Shown here one piece after another: positions 17,364-26,141 of a stretch of 64,000 bases of DNA; positions within the stretch are counted from its first letter, which is position 1; each line of letters starts with the position of its first letter. A model generated the notes under the pieces. That model did not search any database. It was not told the origin of the DNA and saw only the letters and a program-made list of their open reading frames with translations. A program made the position numbers and the translations under genes. This DNA comes from Rhodococcus sp. PAMC28707 (GTDB lineage: Bacteria > Actinomycetota > Actinomycetes > Mycobacteriales > Mycobacteriaceae): NCBI RefSeq assembly GCF_004795915.1, contig NZ_CP039253.1, positions 1,860,001 to 1,924,000 of the forward strand, written 5' to 3'.

Positions 17364-18674
17364 ATGAAAGCTCGAATCAGGTGGCTCGCCGCACATGGGG
17401 TCGTGCGCTACGGCGCCAGGAAAGCAGCGCAAGCGGGCGACCCGCAGGCCATGCTCGTGGCAGATCCCGCGACACGGGAGAATCCGCGAGAGGTGTTCGA
17501 GCGCATTCGCGCGTCGGGACCGCTGGTGAAGACCCGGATTTCGACTATCTCGGTCAGCCATCGCGTCGTGTTCGACCTCCTACGCTCCGACGACTTCCGC
17601 GTCAGCGAACTCGGGGCCAACCTCCCGCGGACGCTGCGTTTCATCGAAAAGCACACGCGCTCGAGCGCTCTGCACCCGCTCAAGCCGCCTTCACTTCTTT
17701 CCGTCGAGCCTCCGGAGCACACGCGCTACCGCAAGCTGGTCTCCTCGGTCTTCACTCCGCGCGCGGTGGCGAGGATGCGCGAGATGGTGCAGGAGACCGC
17801 GGACCGTCTACTCGACGACCTCACCGCAGGCGGCGTCGAAGTAGACATCGTCGACAAGTACTGCGCACAGCTTCCGGTCGCCGTGATCAGCAACATTCTC
17901 GGCGTTCCGGACAGCGAGCGGGCGCGTGTCCTCGAATTCGGTGAGATGGCTGCACCGAGCCTCGACATCGGCTTGTCGTGGAAACAGTTCAACCAGGTCG
18001 AGAAAGGGCTCGAAGCTTTCGATGCCTGGCTGGGCGATCATCTCGCCGAACTGCGGAAAAACCCAGGCGACGATTTGATGAGCCAGCTCATTGCCGCCAC
18101 CGAGGACGGCGTCGGTCTGAACGACGAAGAGCTCCGCTCGACTGCCGGGCTGGTACTGGCGGCCGGATTCGAGACGACGGTCAATCTGCTCGGGAGCGGA
18201 ATTCGACTACTTCTCGACCATCCAGACCAGCTCGAGGTACTGACCCGCGATCCCTCGCACTGGCCCAACGCCGTCGACGAAATGTTGCGGCTGGAGTCAC
18301 CGGTACAGCTCACGGGTCGTCTCGCCCGTCACGACGTCACCATCGAGGGCATCGAAGTACCCGAGGGCGGGCTGGTGGTCCTCGTCCTGGCGGGTGCCAA
18401 TCGCGATCCGGACGTCTTCGACGACCCGTATCGGTTCGACGTCACCCGCGCGAACGCAAACAAACATCTATCGTTCTCCGGCGGGCGGCACTACTGTCTC
18501 GGTGCGTCGTTGGCGAAGGCCGAGTCCGAGGTCGGCCTGAAAACGCTCTTCGACAGATTCCCTCACCTGCGATCGGCAGGTGAGGGAGTCCGGCGAGAAA
18601 CCCGAGTCCTGCACGGCTGGGCCTCCCTGCCCGTAAACCTCGGGCAACCTGCGTCTACAGGCGCGATCCGGTAG
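17364..18674 (+). CDS. Cytochrome P450
   Basis: This 436-residue soluble P450 has an I-helix oxygen-binding motif AGFETTVNL, the K-helix ExxR as EMLR, and the haem-thiolate loop FSGGRHYCLGASLAKAE with the axial cysteine. It should be a monooxygenase that needs separate ferredoxin and reductase, which are not adjacent. GGAGGGG lies about 9 nt before ATG 17364. The last 20 bp overlap the end of the convergent ugpC-like gene. A perfect 12-bp hairpin lies inside its 3' coding part (18559-18587). The substrate is unknown, and the family number cannot be set by eye. Confidence 0.92.
   Translation: MKARIRWLAAHGVVRYGARKAAQAGDPQAMLVADPATRENPREVFERIRASGPLVKTRISTISVSHRVVFDLLRSDDFRVSELGANLPRTLRFIEKHTRSSALHPLKPPSLLSVEPPEHTRYRKLVSSVFTPRAVARMREMVQETADRLLDDLTAGGVEVDIVDKYCAQLPVAVISNILGVPDSERARVLEFGEMAAPSLDIGLSWKQFNQVEKGLEAFDAWLGDHLAELRKNPGDDLMSQLIAATEDGVGLNDEELRSTAGLVLAAGFETTVNLLGSGIRLLLDHPDQLEVLTRDPSHWPNAVDEMLRLESPVQLTGRLARHDVTIEGIEVPEGGLVVLVLAGANRDPDVFDDPYRFDVTRANANKHLSFSGGRHYCLGASLAKAESEVGLKTLFDRFPHLRSAGEGVRRETRVLHGWASLPVNLGQPASTGAIR
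18559..18587 (-). terminator. Hairpin inside the P450 gene, probable terminator of the Ugp-like operon
   Basis: Arms 18559-18570 and 18576-18587 pair perfectly over 12 bp around a gatcg loop. It lies about 70 nt past the stop of the ATPase gene in its direction of transcription. Because the two genes overlap tail-to-tail, there is no intergenic space for a terminator. Confidence 0.6.
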
Positions 18675-19746
18675 TAGCGCAGAAGAAGAACACCTCGTCG
18701 AGGTTCGGAACGAGGCGCACCGTCTGGCCGAGACGGACGTCCAGCTTCCGATCGATCCGAACAGCGAACCGGCCGGACTGGGTGCTGCAGTTCGCGCCGG
18801 GCTCGGGCGCCGCGTACAGGTACGATTCGGCGCCGAGTTCCTCGATCAACTCGACTCTCGACGCCACCGCACCTCTGTTCTCGCCCACGAGCCGCCACGC
18901 TTCCGGCCGAACTCCCAGTACCACTCGCGCCACGGTGTCACGGAGAACAGCGCCACGGGGAAGAGGAATGCGAAGATCCCCCATCACCGCCGCACCCTCG
19001 ACTACAGGGGCATCGACGAGATTCATTCCAGGAGAACCGATGAACCCTGCCACGAAAGTGTTCACCGGATTGTCGTACAGCTCCCTGGGTGGAGCGATCT
19101 GCTGCAGTTTTCCATCGAGCAGGACCGCAACTCGATCACCCATCGTCATGGCCTCGACCTGGTCGTGAGTGACGTAGACCGTCGTCGTACCGAGTCGCTT
19201 CTGCAGCCCAGCGATTTGCGCCCTGGTACTGACGCGAAGCTTGGCGTCGAGGTTGGACAGTGGTTCGTCCATGCAGAACACCGTGGGTTGACGAACGATT
19301 GCCCGCCCCATGGCAACTCGCTGACGTTGACCACCGGACAACTTGCCTGGCTTACGGTCGAGCAACGCTTCGAGCTCGAGCATCTTCGCAGCCTCATGGA
19401 CGCGCACTGCGGTGTCTGCCTTGCTCATTCCCGCGTTCCGTAGCGCAAAACCCATATTGTCGGCGACGGTCATGTTCGGGTACAGCGCGTAGTTCTGAAA
19501 CACCATGGCGACATCCCTGGCCCGTGGTGCGAGCCCGGTGACGTCGATCCCGCCGATGTCGATTCGGCCGCTCTCCACCGATTCGAGCCCGGCGAGCATC
19601 CGCAACGACGTCGACTTACCGCATCCCGACGGCCCGACCAGCACGATGAATTCGCCATCGGCGATATCGAGATCGAGATTGTCGACTGCCAGCGACTCCG
19701 CACCCGGGTATCGGTGCGAGACGCCGGCATACTTGACCGCTGCCAT
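18655..19746 (-). CDS. ugpC: ABC importer ATPase, UgpC/MsmK type
   Basis: This 363-residue ATPase energises the carbohydrate-type importer encoded upstream. Walker A is GPSGCGKST (around residues 39-47), the signature is LSGGQRQR, Walker B is VFCMDEP and the H-loop is VTHDQ. The C-terminal third is a TOBE regulatory domain of the CUT1 group. Its ATG (19744-19746) shares one base with the stop of the binding-protein gene (TAATG), so the two are translationally coupled. The 3' end overlaps the convergent P450 gene by 20 bp. The operon order permease-permease-binding protein-ATPase equals mycobacterial ugpAEBC. Confidence 0.85.
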   Translation of the reverse strand: MAAVKYAGVSHRYPGAESLAVDNLDLDIADGEFIVLVGPSGCGKSTSLRMLAGLESVESGRIDIGGIDVTGLAPRARDVAMVFQNYALYPNMTVADNMGFALRNAGMSKADTAVRVHEAAKMLELEALLDRKPGKLSGGQRQRVAMGRAIVRQPTVFCMDEPLSNLDAKLRVSTRAQIAGLQKRLGTTTVYVTHDQVEAMTMGDRVAVLLDGKLQQIAPPRELYDNPVNTFVAGFIGSPGMNLVDAPVVEGAAVMGDLRIPLPRGAVLRDTVARVVLGVRPEAWRLVGENRGAVASRVELIEELGAESYLYAAPEPGANCSTQSGRFAVRIDRKLDVRLGQTVRLVPNLDEVFFFCATTGSRL

Positions 19747-21065
19747 TACGCGGGAAGGTTCGGGGTGATCTGGCGGTCGATGACCTGCTGGAGCTGATCG
19801 GCGACACTCGCGAATGTGGTTGCCACGTCGGCGTTCTGCAGCGCGATCTGCTCGAGACCGGTACCGATGATCTTGTCGGCACCTGGAACGAAGACGCGCG
19901 CGTAGTCCTGACTGCGGGTGAACGCGAGCTGGTCGACGGCTGTCTTCGCATTCGGGTTGGCTGCGAGGAATGCAATCTCGCTCGGATCCTGCTGGGCAGA
20001 CTTACGAACCGGCATGTACCCGGTGTTCTGCGAGAAGTACGCAGTGTTGGCGCCGTTGGTCACGAAGTCGATGAATTTGAGCGCATTGACCTTACGTTCC
20101 TCGGAGATCTTCGACGGGATGGCGAGTCCGGCTCCACCCGTCGGACATCCCGGCTTTCCGTCCGACGACGGTAGGAAGGCCGTGCCGAACTCGAACGTCG
20201 CGCTCTTGGTAATGGTGGACAAGTCACCCGTCGATGCAATGGTCGAGGCGAGGATGCCTGCGCCGAAGTCGTTGGCGATGTCATTGGAAACCGCTGCATA
20301 TTTTTTGGTGTGGACCATGTCCTTGAGGAATTGGCCTGCGGCAATTGTCTTCTCGTCACCGAACTTCAGATCGAAGCCCTCGGAGTAGCTGCCGCCGAAC
20401 GTCCAGATCGGCCCTTCGTACGTCCAGCCGAGGTAGTCCACCGCGTTGCCCAAGCCGTGGGCCAGCTTGCCGTCGCCGACGACAGCCTGGATGCGTGGGC
20501 CCCATTCGTCGAATTCTGCCCATGTGGCGGGTCCGCGGTCCGGCAATCCCGCCTGCGACCAGACGGCCTTGTTGTAGTAGAACAGTGGGGTCGACCGCGC
20601 GTACGGTAGAGCCCAGTGGTTTCCGTTCCAGTTGTAGTCGGCGAGAAGCGAATCCACGTAATCGGTAGAGTCGACGCCTGCCGCGGAGAAGTGCTTGTCG
20701 AGCGGTTCGATCGCGCCGGTGAGCGCGTAGTTGAACCACCAGACATCGGACAGGACGACGACGTCGGGTACATCGTTGCCGGACAGTGCCGCGTTGAACT
20801 TCTGCGACACCTCCTCGTAGTTCTTGCCGCCGTCGATCAAGTTGACGGTCAGGCCGGGGTTCTCGGCTTGGAAGCGCGAGATGAGCTCCTTCTCGAACTC
20901 CTGAGACTTTCCGGGATGGTTCGACCAGAAGTTGATGGTGTTCGCGTCACCGGTTGCTGAGTCACCCGACGAGCTGGTACCGGGACTGCTACATGCTGCG
21001 AGCGCCGCACCGGCGGCCAATGTCCCGGTGAGAGTGAGGAAACCGCGTCGATTGAGATTCGCCAT
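19746..21065 (-). CDS. ugpB: ABC importer substrate-binding lipoprotein, UgpB-like
   Basis: This 439-residue extracytoplasmic binding protein starts MANLNRRGFLTLTGTLAA. That is a twin-arginine motif (NRRGFL) followed by a lipobox LAAC, so it should be exported folded by Tat and lipid-anchored. The body resembles UgpB, with segments such as ARSTPLFYYNKAVW and FSQNTGYMPVRKSA. In mycobacteria UgpB binds glycerophosphocholine; in E. coli it binds glycerol 3-phosphate. The start is ATG 21065 with AGGAG 9 nt upstream, and longer readings run into the permease gene. The substrate is inferred by family and operon order only. Confidence 0.82.
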   Translation of the reverse strand: MANLNRRGFLTLTGTLAAGAALAACSSPGTSSSGDSATGDANTINFWSNHPGKSQEFEKELISRFQAENPGLTVNLIDGGKNYEEVSQKFNAALSGNDVPDVVVLSDVWWFNYALTGAIEPLDKHFSAAGVDSTDYVDSLLADYNWNGNHWALPYARSTPLFYYNKAVWSQAGLPDRGPATWAEFDEWGPRIQAVVGDGKLAHGLGNAVDYLGWTYEGPIWTFGGSYSEGFDLKFGDEKTIAAGQFLKDMVHTKKYAAVSNDIANDFGAGILASTIASTGDLSTITKSATFEFGTAFLPSSDGKPGCPTGGAGLAIPSKISEERKVNALKFIDFVTNGANTAYFSQNTGYMPVRKSAQQDPSEIAFLAANPNAKTAVDQLAFTRSQDYARVFVPGADKIIGTGLEQIALQNADVATTFASVADQLQQVIDRQITPNLPA

Positions 21066-21094
21066 GATGTTGTGCTCCTGTCGATGAAGATGAA

Positions 21095-21985
21095 TCAGCC
21101 TTTGACCGCACCGGAGGTGAGGCCTTTGATCATGTGGCGCTGGAGGGCTAGGAAGACGATGAGAATGGGAAGGATGGTGAGGATCGTGGCAGCCATGACC
21201 GCGCCCCAGTTGGTGTAGCCCTCGCTGTTCTGCAACAGCGTCAAGCCGACCGGTAGCGGCGCGACGGAGGAGTCGTCGGACATCAGGAACGGCCAGAGGT
21301 ATTCGTTCCACTCGGTGACGATCGTGATGATCGCGAAAGCGACCATGGTCGGTCCGGACAATGGCAGCACGACACGCAGCAGCAGCCTGACCGGTCCCGC
21401 TCCGTCCATGCGCGCCGCTTCGATGATCTCGGCTGGAAGCGACAGAAAGTGATTGCGCATCAGGAACGTTCCGAACGCCACGCCTGCCAACGGCAGAATG
21501 ATGCCTTGAAAAGAGTTACGCCATCCCAGATCGGAGATCAGCGAATAGTTGGAAATGACCGTGATCTGATTGGGCACCATCAGTGCAGCGATGATGACCA
21601 GGAACACGAAATTCTTGCCCGGGAATCTGAGGAACACCAGCCCGTACGCGCTCAGGACACCGAGAACGAACTTGATCGACGACGTCGCGATCGTGATGAT
21701 CAGCGAGTTCTTCAGATAGGTGAAGAACGGCACTTCGGTCACTGCCTCGGTGTAGTTCTGTGGACGAAATACACCCGGCCACCACGTCACCGGTTGTACA
21801 TAGATATCGCCCCGCTCCTTGAACGAGGTGATGAGAATCCAGAACAGGGGTAACCCGATCATGATGAGTACCAACACCATTGCGATGTAGCCGAAGACAG
21901 TGGAAAGGCGCCGGTTCCGTTGTACGTCGGGGGCTCGGACGGGCGGCGGCGTCTCGGTGGTGATACACGGCGCGGTGAGTGTCAT
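21095..21985 (-). CDS. ugpE: ABC importer permease, UgpE/MalG type
   Basis: This 296-residue protein has six transmembrane helices and the permease EAA loop EAARMDGAGPVRLLLRVVLPLSGP, which docks on the ATPase. The N-terminus is cytoplasmic and proline-rich. It forms the membrane channel with the neighbouring permease in a CUT1-type importer. Its ATG overlaps the stop of the upstream permease by ATGA (21982-21985). The binding-protein gene follows 29 bp after its stop. Confidence 0.85.
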   Translation of the reverse strand: MTLTAPCITTETPPPVRAPDVQRNRRLSTVFGYIAMVLVLIMIGLPLFWILITSFKERGDIYVQPVTWWPGVFRPQNYTEAVTEVPFFTYLKNSLIITIATSSIKFVLGVLSAYGLVFLRFPGKNFVFLVIIAALMVPNQITVISNYSLISDLGWRNSFQGIILPLAGVAFGTFLMRNHFLSLPAEIIEAARMDGAGPVRLLLRVVLPLSGPTMVAFAIITIVTEWNEYLWPFLMSDDSSVAPLPVGLTLLQNSEGYTNWGAVMAATILTILPILIVFLALQRHMIKGLTSGAVKG

Positions 21986-22911
21986 CGCTGATCGTCTCGA
22001 TCCATGACTCGAACCTGCAGGAGGGTGATGATCAACAGGACGAGAAACATGATCGTCGCCACCGTTGCGCCGTATCCGGCACGGAAGTTGCGGAAAGTCT
22101 CTTCGTAGACCTGGAACACCATTGTCGTCGTGCCGTTGCCGAGCGGCCCTCCGCGCGTCATGACGTTGATGATGTCGAAGACCTGCAACGAATTGAGCAG
22201 GACTGTGATCGAAAGAAAGAAGGTCGTCGGACGCAGTTGTGGGAGAAGAACTTTACGGAAGGTGGTCCACCTATCGGCGCGGTCGATCTCTGCCGCCTCC
22301 ATGAGTTCCTTGCGGACGCCCTGCAGCGCAGCGAGGTAGATGACGAAGGCATAGCCGAGGTTCTTCCACAGATATGTCACCGTCACCATGAACAACGCCC
22401 AGTGCGGGTCCTGATAGAAGTCCGGGGAGGTCAGCCCGACTCGGTGCACAAGGTCCTGCGCGAGACCGAAGTTCGGATCGAACACGAACTGGAAGGCAAT
22501 TCCGATCGCAGCACCCGAAATGACGAAAGGTGCGAAGATCGCGGACCGAACGAAGTTGCGGCCGCGGAGCTGCCGATCGAGCAGCATCGCCAGCGCAAGA
22601 CCGAGCACCAGGCTGCCGACCACTGCCGCGATGGTGAACACCACGGTATTACCGACGATGGTCCAGGTGTCGTCACGGGAGAACCACTCGCGATAGTTGT
22701 CCAAGCCGATGAAGGTGGACGTCGGCGAGGAAAGATTCCAGTCGTAGAAGGAGAATTGGAAGTTCTCGATCAAAGGTCGGTAGGTGAACACGACCAGCAG
22801 AACGAGATTGGGCCCCAACAGAATCAGGAACAGTGCGTAGTCGCTCCACGGCCGACCGAAGAATGATCTCCGGCCTGCCGTGGGCAGCACTCGTTCGGTC
22901 GTTGTACTCAC
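21982..22911 (-). CDS. ugpA: ABC importer permease, UgpA/MalF type
   Basis: This 309-residue first gene of the importer operon has six transmembrane helices and an EAA loop EAAEIDRADRWTTFRKVLLP. The periplasmic part includes FIGLDNYREWFS, typical of the family. It starts with GTG 22911 and has no strong ribosome site. Only about 75 bp separate it from the L,D-transpeptidase gene on the same strand, so either a promoter lies in that gap or transcription reads through. Substrate assignment follows the operon: glycerol 3-phosphate or a glycerophosphodiester, otherwise a sugar. Confidence 0.83.
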   Translation of the reverse strand: MSTTTERVLPTAGRRSFFGRPWSDYALFLILLGPNLVLLVVFTYRPLIENFQFSFYDWNLSSPTSTFIGLDNYREWFSRDDTWTIVGNTVVFTIAAVVGSLVLGLALAMLLDRQLRGRNFVRSAIFAPFVISGAAIGIAFQFVFDPNFGLAQDLVHRVGLTSPDFYQDPHWALFMVTVTYLWKNLGYAFVIYLAALQGVRKELMEAAEIDRADRWTTFRKVLLPQLRPTTFFLSITVLLNSLQVFDIINVMTRGGPLGNGTTTMVFQVYEETFRNFRAGYGATVATIMFLVLLIITLLQVRVMDRDDQR

Positions 22912-22987
22912 AAACGGGGACTGTGCTCACCCGCAACGAATGAAAGGTGAACTGCTTCCGAACTGATATGAACATCGAAGCCAAGAG

Positions 22988-23920
22988 CTAGCGGTTCCAG
23001 TCGCCCAAGCCGTCGGAGCCGCTCAAAGTGCCACCGCCACTGTTGACGACGACGACGGGATCACCCTTCTGCGAGTTCTCGAAGAACCATCGTCCATCCT
23101 CGGTGCTGACGTTGAGGCAGCCGTGGCTGACATCCTCGTAGCCCTGCGAGTCGACCGACCACGGCGCGGCGTGCACGAAGATGCCGCTGTAGGAGATGCG
23201 CGTCGCGTACTCGACGTAGGTGCGGTACCCGTCGGGCGAATCGACCGGTACGCCGTAGGTGGACGAATCCATGTACATGTCGCGGAACTTCTCGCCGACG
23301 AGGTAGGTGCCGTTGGGCGTCTCGTGCCCAGCCTTGCCCATCGAGGTCGGCATCGTCTTGACGACCTCACCGTTGCGCGTGATCGTCATGGTGTGGGTCG
23401 CGTCGTCCGCGGTGGTGATGACGGAGTCGCCGGTAGAGAAGTCGGTGCGCGAACCGGCTGCTTCGACGGTGACCTGAGTATGTGCCGGATAGAACTCGTT
23501 GGGTAGCCACCGGACCTGGCTGTCGTTGATCCAGTAGAAGTGGCCGTCGACAGCAGGTGAGGTCGTGATGTGAATTGCGCGTTCGGCTGCACCGCGATCG
23601 CCGATCGCCTCGTTGAAACGGATGGCAATCGGCTGCGCAATGCCGACCACCTCACCGCCGGACGGGCTGATCGACGGATCGGAGAAGTTCGCGGGTGCCA
23701 GGCGCGGGATCTGCGGCTGAGGCACCGGCGCGGCTGGGTCCGAAGAGCCCGGGAATGAGGGGAGGGCGGGCGCCTCTGGACCGCCGGGCCACAGTGGAGC
23801 GGCCTGAGCCGGCGCGATCAGCGCACTCATACCCACTGCAGCCGTCACGGTCGCCAGAGACAGCCGGACTGCCAATCGGCGCGATGTCCTAGATGCGAAT
23901 TCCATAACTGTTCGGTCCAT
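22988..23920 (-). CDS. L,D-transpeptidase (YkuD) with N-terminal signal sequence
   Basis: This protein of about 310 residues starts at ATG 23920. A signal peptide ends near APAQAAPLWPG, followed by a proline-rich stretch and an Ig-like domain (VVGIAQPIAIRFNEAI). The YkuD catalytic domain has the motif SHGCLNVS with the catalytic cysteine, and upstream SGIFVHAAPWS. Such enzymes make 3-3 cross-links in peptidoglycan and resist most beta-lactams. No lipobox is seen, so anchoring would be by the uncleaved N-terminus or secretion. Longer starts up to 23977 are open, but GGGGAAG about 8 nt before 23920 favours the shorter form. Confidence 0.9.
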   Translation of the reverse strand: MDRTVMEFASRTSRRLAVRLSLATVTAAVGMSALIAPAQAAPLWPGGPEAPALPSFPGSSDPAAPVPQPQIPRLAPANFSDPSISPSGGEVVGIAQPIAIRFNEAIGDRGAAERAIHITTSPAVDGHFYWINDSQVRWLPNEFYPAHTQVTVEAAGSRTDFSTGDSVITTADDATHTMTITRNGEVVKTMPTSMGKAGHETPNGTYLVGEKFRDMYMDSSTYGVPVDSPDGYRTYVEYATRISYSGIFVHAAPWSVDSQGYEDVSHGCLNVSTEDGRWFFENSQKGDPVVVVNSGGGTLSGSDGLGDWNR

Positions 23921-24016
23921 CCTTAGTCTTCCCCGAGCGTGCAGATCAAATGCCATTAACACACACCCGGCCGACATTGTGCGAATCGAAATTGTGCGAA
24001 TCGAAATCGAAACGTT

Positions 24017-24607
24017 TCAGATCATCCCAGCTTTCTTTGCCATCGATCGCAACTGAAATGCCGAGACGACGAATGCGATGCCGAAGAGCAACGCGAACAC
24101 CCCGACCAGCCAGACGATGCCCAGGATGCCGCTACCAGGGAAGAACACCAGAATCAGACCGAAGAGGAGTTCGAGAACACCCGCGATCATGAGCGCTACC
24201 CAATGCGTTGCGCCGTCGAGTCGGCGTAGTCGTAGAGATCCTGCTATTTCCAGGATTCCCCCCAGAATCGCCCAGATTCCTATGACGAAGACGACAGCGA
24301 GTGCCGTTATATTCGGCCATACGAACGCGACAATTCCGGCACCGAGCGAGACGAATCCGCCGAGCATCCACCACACCCAACCCGATTCGACCTTCCTCGC
24401 CCGAGATGCCCGGACGATGGCCGAGACCCCGTCGACGATCGCGTACGCGCCGAAAACGACGACCAGAGCCCACACCGTGACATCCGGCCAGGCCAGGGCG
24501 ACGATGCCGAAGACGATCGCCACGATTCCGCGTATCAGAACGGCCCACCAGAGGTCCTTGCCGATCTGGAGAAATGCCTCTTCGTTGGTGCTGAACTGTG
24601 TCGACAT
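24017..24607 (-). CDS. HdeD-like (DUF308) membrane protein
   Basis: This 196-residue protein has six hydrophobic helices arranged as three similar pairs. It includes GIVAIVFGIVALAWPDVTV and, after a basic loop, FVWPNITALAVVFVIGIWAI, the internal repeats typical of HdeD/DUF308. E. coli HdeD is linked to acid resistance; the role in actinobacteria is unknown. The start is ATG 24607 because GAGGGGG lies 6 nt upstream. The ATG two codons earlier (24613) touches that site. It stands alone between the secreted protein gene and the transpeptidase gene. Confidence 0.87.
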   Translation of the reverse strand: MSTQFSTNEEAFLQIGKDLWWAVLIRGIVAIVFGIVALAWPDVTVWALVVVFGAYAIVDGVSAIVRASRARKVESGWVWWMLGGFVSLGAGIVAFVWPNITALAVVFVIGIWAILGGILEIAGSLRLRRLDGATHWVALMIAGVLELLFGLILVFFPGSGILGIVWLVGVFALLFGIAFVVSAFQLRSMAKKAGMI

Positions 24608-24660
24608 TGCCATCCCCCTCATATGTTGTCGAAGCGAAAATTTGTGATTCTAAAAAGCAC

Positions 24661-25203
24661 TCACCGAGGTGAAGCGACGCCAGATCTCCAGGTGGTGGCG
24701 CCGTCGGAAAGGCAATTCTGTCCGGTAGTGAGGTTCAATGCGAGCCCGGCCCCTGCGTCACATCGCACGCCTTCCGAAGCAGTTCCGACGAACGTCTGGC
24801 CGGGGGCCAGCGAGAGAGCTACCGCGACTGCGCCGGGATCGGGCGAGACGATCGACACCGCATTGTGGCCGAATGCGAGTGCGCCGACCTGGCCAGACGC
24901 TGTTTCGGCAGCGGCGACGGCACCGCCTTGGGCCAGACCGACCGCGCTGCCGCCGACGTCGGCGCGAGCGAACGCGACTGCATCGAGTGCATGGGCGAAC
25001 GCGTTGCTCGTGGCGTCGGTCCGAACGCCGCACGCACTCGTCCCGTCGACGAGCACATTTTCCACCGGGGGCTGCCCACCGCAGGACAGCTCGGCTCCGT
25101 GCGCCGTTCCGGCAGTCAGCAACGACACCGAAATCCCGATCGACACAGGGCCCGCTAACAGCGCCATCTTCCGCGCTACTCCACGTTGAAAGAACACCGC
25201 CAC
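24661..25203 (-). CDS. Secreted Ala/Gly-rich protein, unknown function
   Basis: This 180-residue protein has a clear signal peptide (basic start, hydrophobic core SIGISVSLLTAG, cleavage near AHGAELS). The mature part has four cysteines (LSCGGQ, SACGVR, VRCDAG, QNCLSD) that could form two disulphides. The middle is rich in Ala/Gly and Val (DVGGSAVGLAQGGAVAAAETASG), suggesting a beta-helix-like or repetitive fold. GTG 25203 follows a GAGGAAAG site. I do not recognise a characterised family, and a DUF-type actinobacterial secreted family is likely. It is on the opposite strand to the GT2 operon that starts 210 bp away. Confidence 0.7.
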   Translation of the reverse strand: MAVFFQRGVARKMALLAGPVSIGISVSLLTAGTAHGAELSCGGQPPVENVLVDGTSACGVRTDATSNAFAHALDAVAFARADVGGSAVGLAQGGAVAAAETASGQVGALAFGHNAVSIVSPDPGAVAVALSLAPGQTFVGTASEGVRCDAGAGLALNLTTGQNCLSDGATTWRSGVASPR

Positions 25204-25412
25204 ACCTTTCCTCGTGAGTCGCCGACCCGTGTTTGGATTGTGCCACTAACGGGCACTCCCAGGCGGGTCTATCGGCCCTATCAGCATTCCGTCGAGCCAC
25301 CGGCGGCAGAACTTGTCGAGTCGGATGCGTGGACGCCGAATACGCCGGACAGCCCAGGTCCGGACGCTTCACTGTCCTAGCCTTGCGATCGACGACCGCG
25401 AAGGATGCACAC

Positions 25413-26141
25413 GTGAAAAACTGTTCGACTCATATTCGGCAGATCGTCGTCGTTGTGCCGGTTCACAACGAGGAGGATCTGTTGCAGCAGGCGTTGTCCT
25501 CCCTCGCCCGCTCCCGCGCATCCGTCGAAGATGTGGAAGTACGCACCATCGTGGTACTCGACGCGTGCTCCGACAACTCCGCGAAGATCGCTGCGGAATG
25601 GGCAGCACGTACCGACGAGAGCTCGGTGATTTCGGTCGACTTCCGCAATGTCGGGTCCGCTCGCGCGGCAGGCTTTCGAGCGGCCGAAGGACACGCTGAG
25701 CTGAGCGGAACGAATCTGCACGAAACCTGGTACGCGACGACCGACGCCGACAGCACGTGCCGTCCCGACTGGCTGGCCTCGCACCTACGGCATGCGCAGC
25801 GCGGTGCCCAGGCTGTCGCCGGCACGGTGCGCGTCGATCTCGACTCCGCGCCGGCCGGCCTCGAACGTGCCTACCGAGCGGGTTACCGCAACCAACTCGG
25901 GCACCGCCACGTGCATGGCGCCAATCTCGCTCTCCGTGCAGACGTCTATCGAGCCGTCGGCGGGTTCCGTTCGTTGCCGACCGGGGAGGACGTGGATCTG
26001 ATTCACCGTGTGGAGGGCAGCTCGATCCCCGTGCTGTACGCATGCGATTCCCCGGTGTCGACGTCGAATCGGCGTGACGGCCGTGCACCCGAGGGGTTTG
26101 CCGGGCACCTGCGCAACCTCGAAGCGGCGATGACGCAATGA
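25413..26141 (+). CDS. GT2 family glycosyltransferase
   Basis: This protein of about 242 residues is the first gene of a five-gene coupled operon. The GT-A fold starts at VVVVPVHNEEDLLQQAL. The nucleotide-sugar metal motif DAD is in ATTDADSTCRPDW, and the catalytic-base region is GEDVDLIHRV. HGANLALRADVYRAVGGF is typical of processive or N-acetylhexosamine-type GT2 enzymes. No transmembrane helix is seen, so it should act in the cytosol. GTG 25413 has AAGGA 7 nt upstream. It overlaps the next gene by ATGA. The sugar and acceptor are unknown; the operon partners suggest an amino-sugar product. Confidence 0.88.
   Translation: MKNCSTHIRQIVVVVPVHNEEDLLQQALSSLARSRASVEDVEVRTIVVLDACSDNSAKIAAEWAARTDESSVISVDFRNVGSARAAGFRAAEGHAELSGTNLHETWYATTDADSTCRPDWLASHLRHAQRGAQAVAGTVRVDLDSAPAGLERAYRAGYRNQLGHRHVHGANLALRADVYRAVGGFRSLPTGEDVDLIHRVEGSSIPVLYACDSPVSTSNRRDGRAPEGFAGHLRNLEAAMTQ

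Noticed and set aside
21066..21311. Longer N-terminus of the UgpB-like protein
   Set aside because: It overlaps the permease gene and would hide the Tat signal. AGGAG is placed for ATG 21065.
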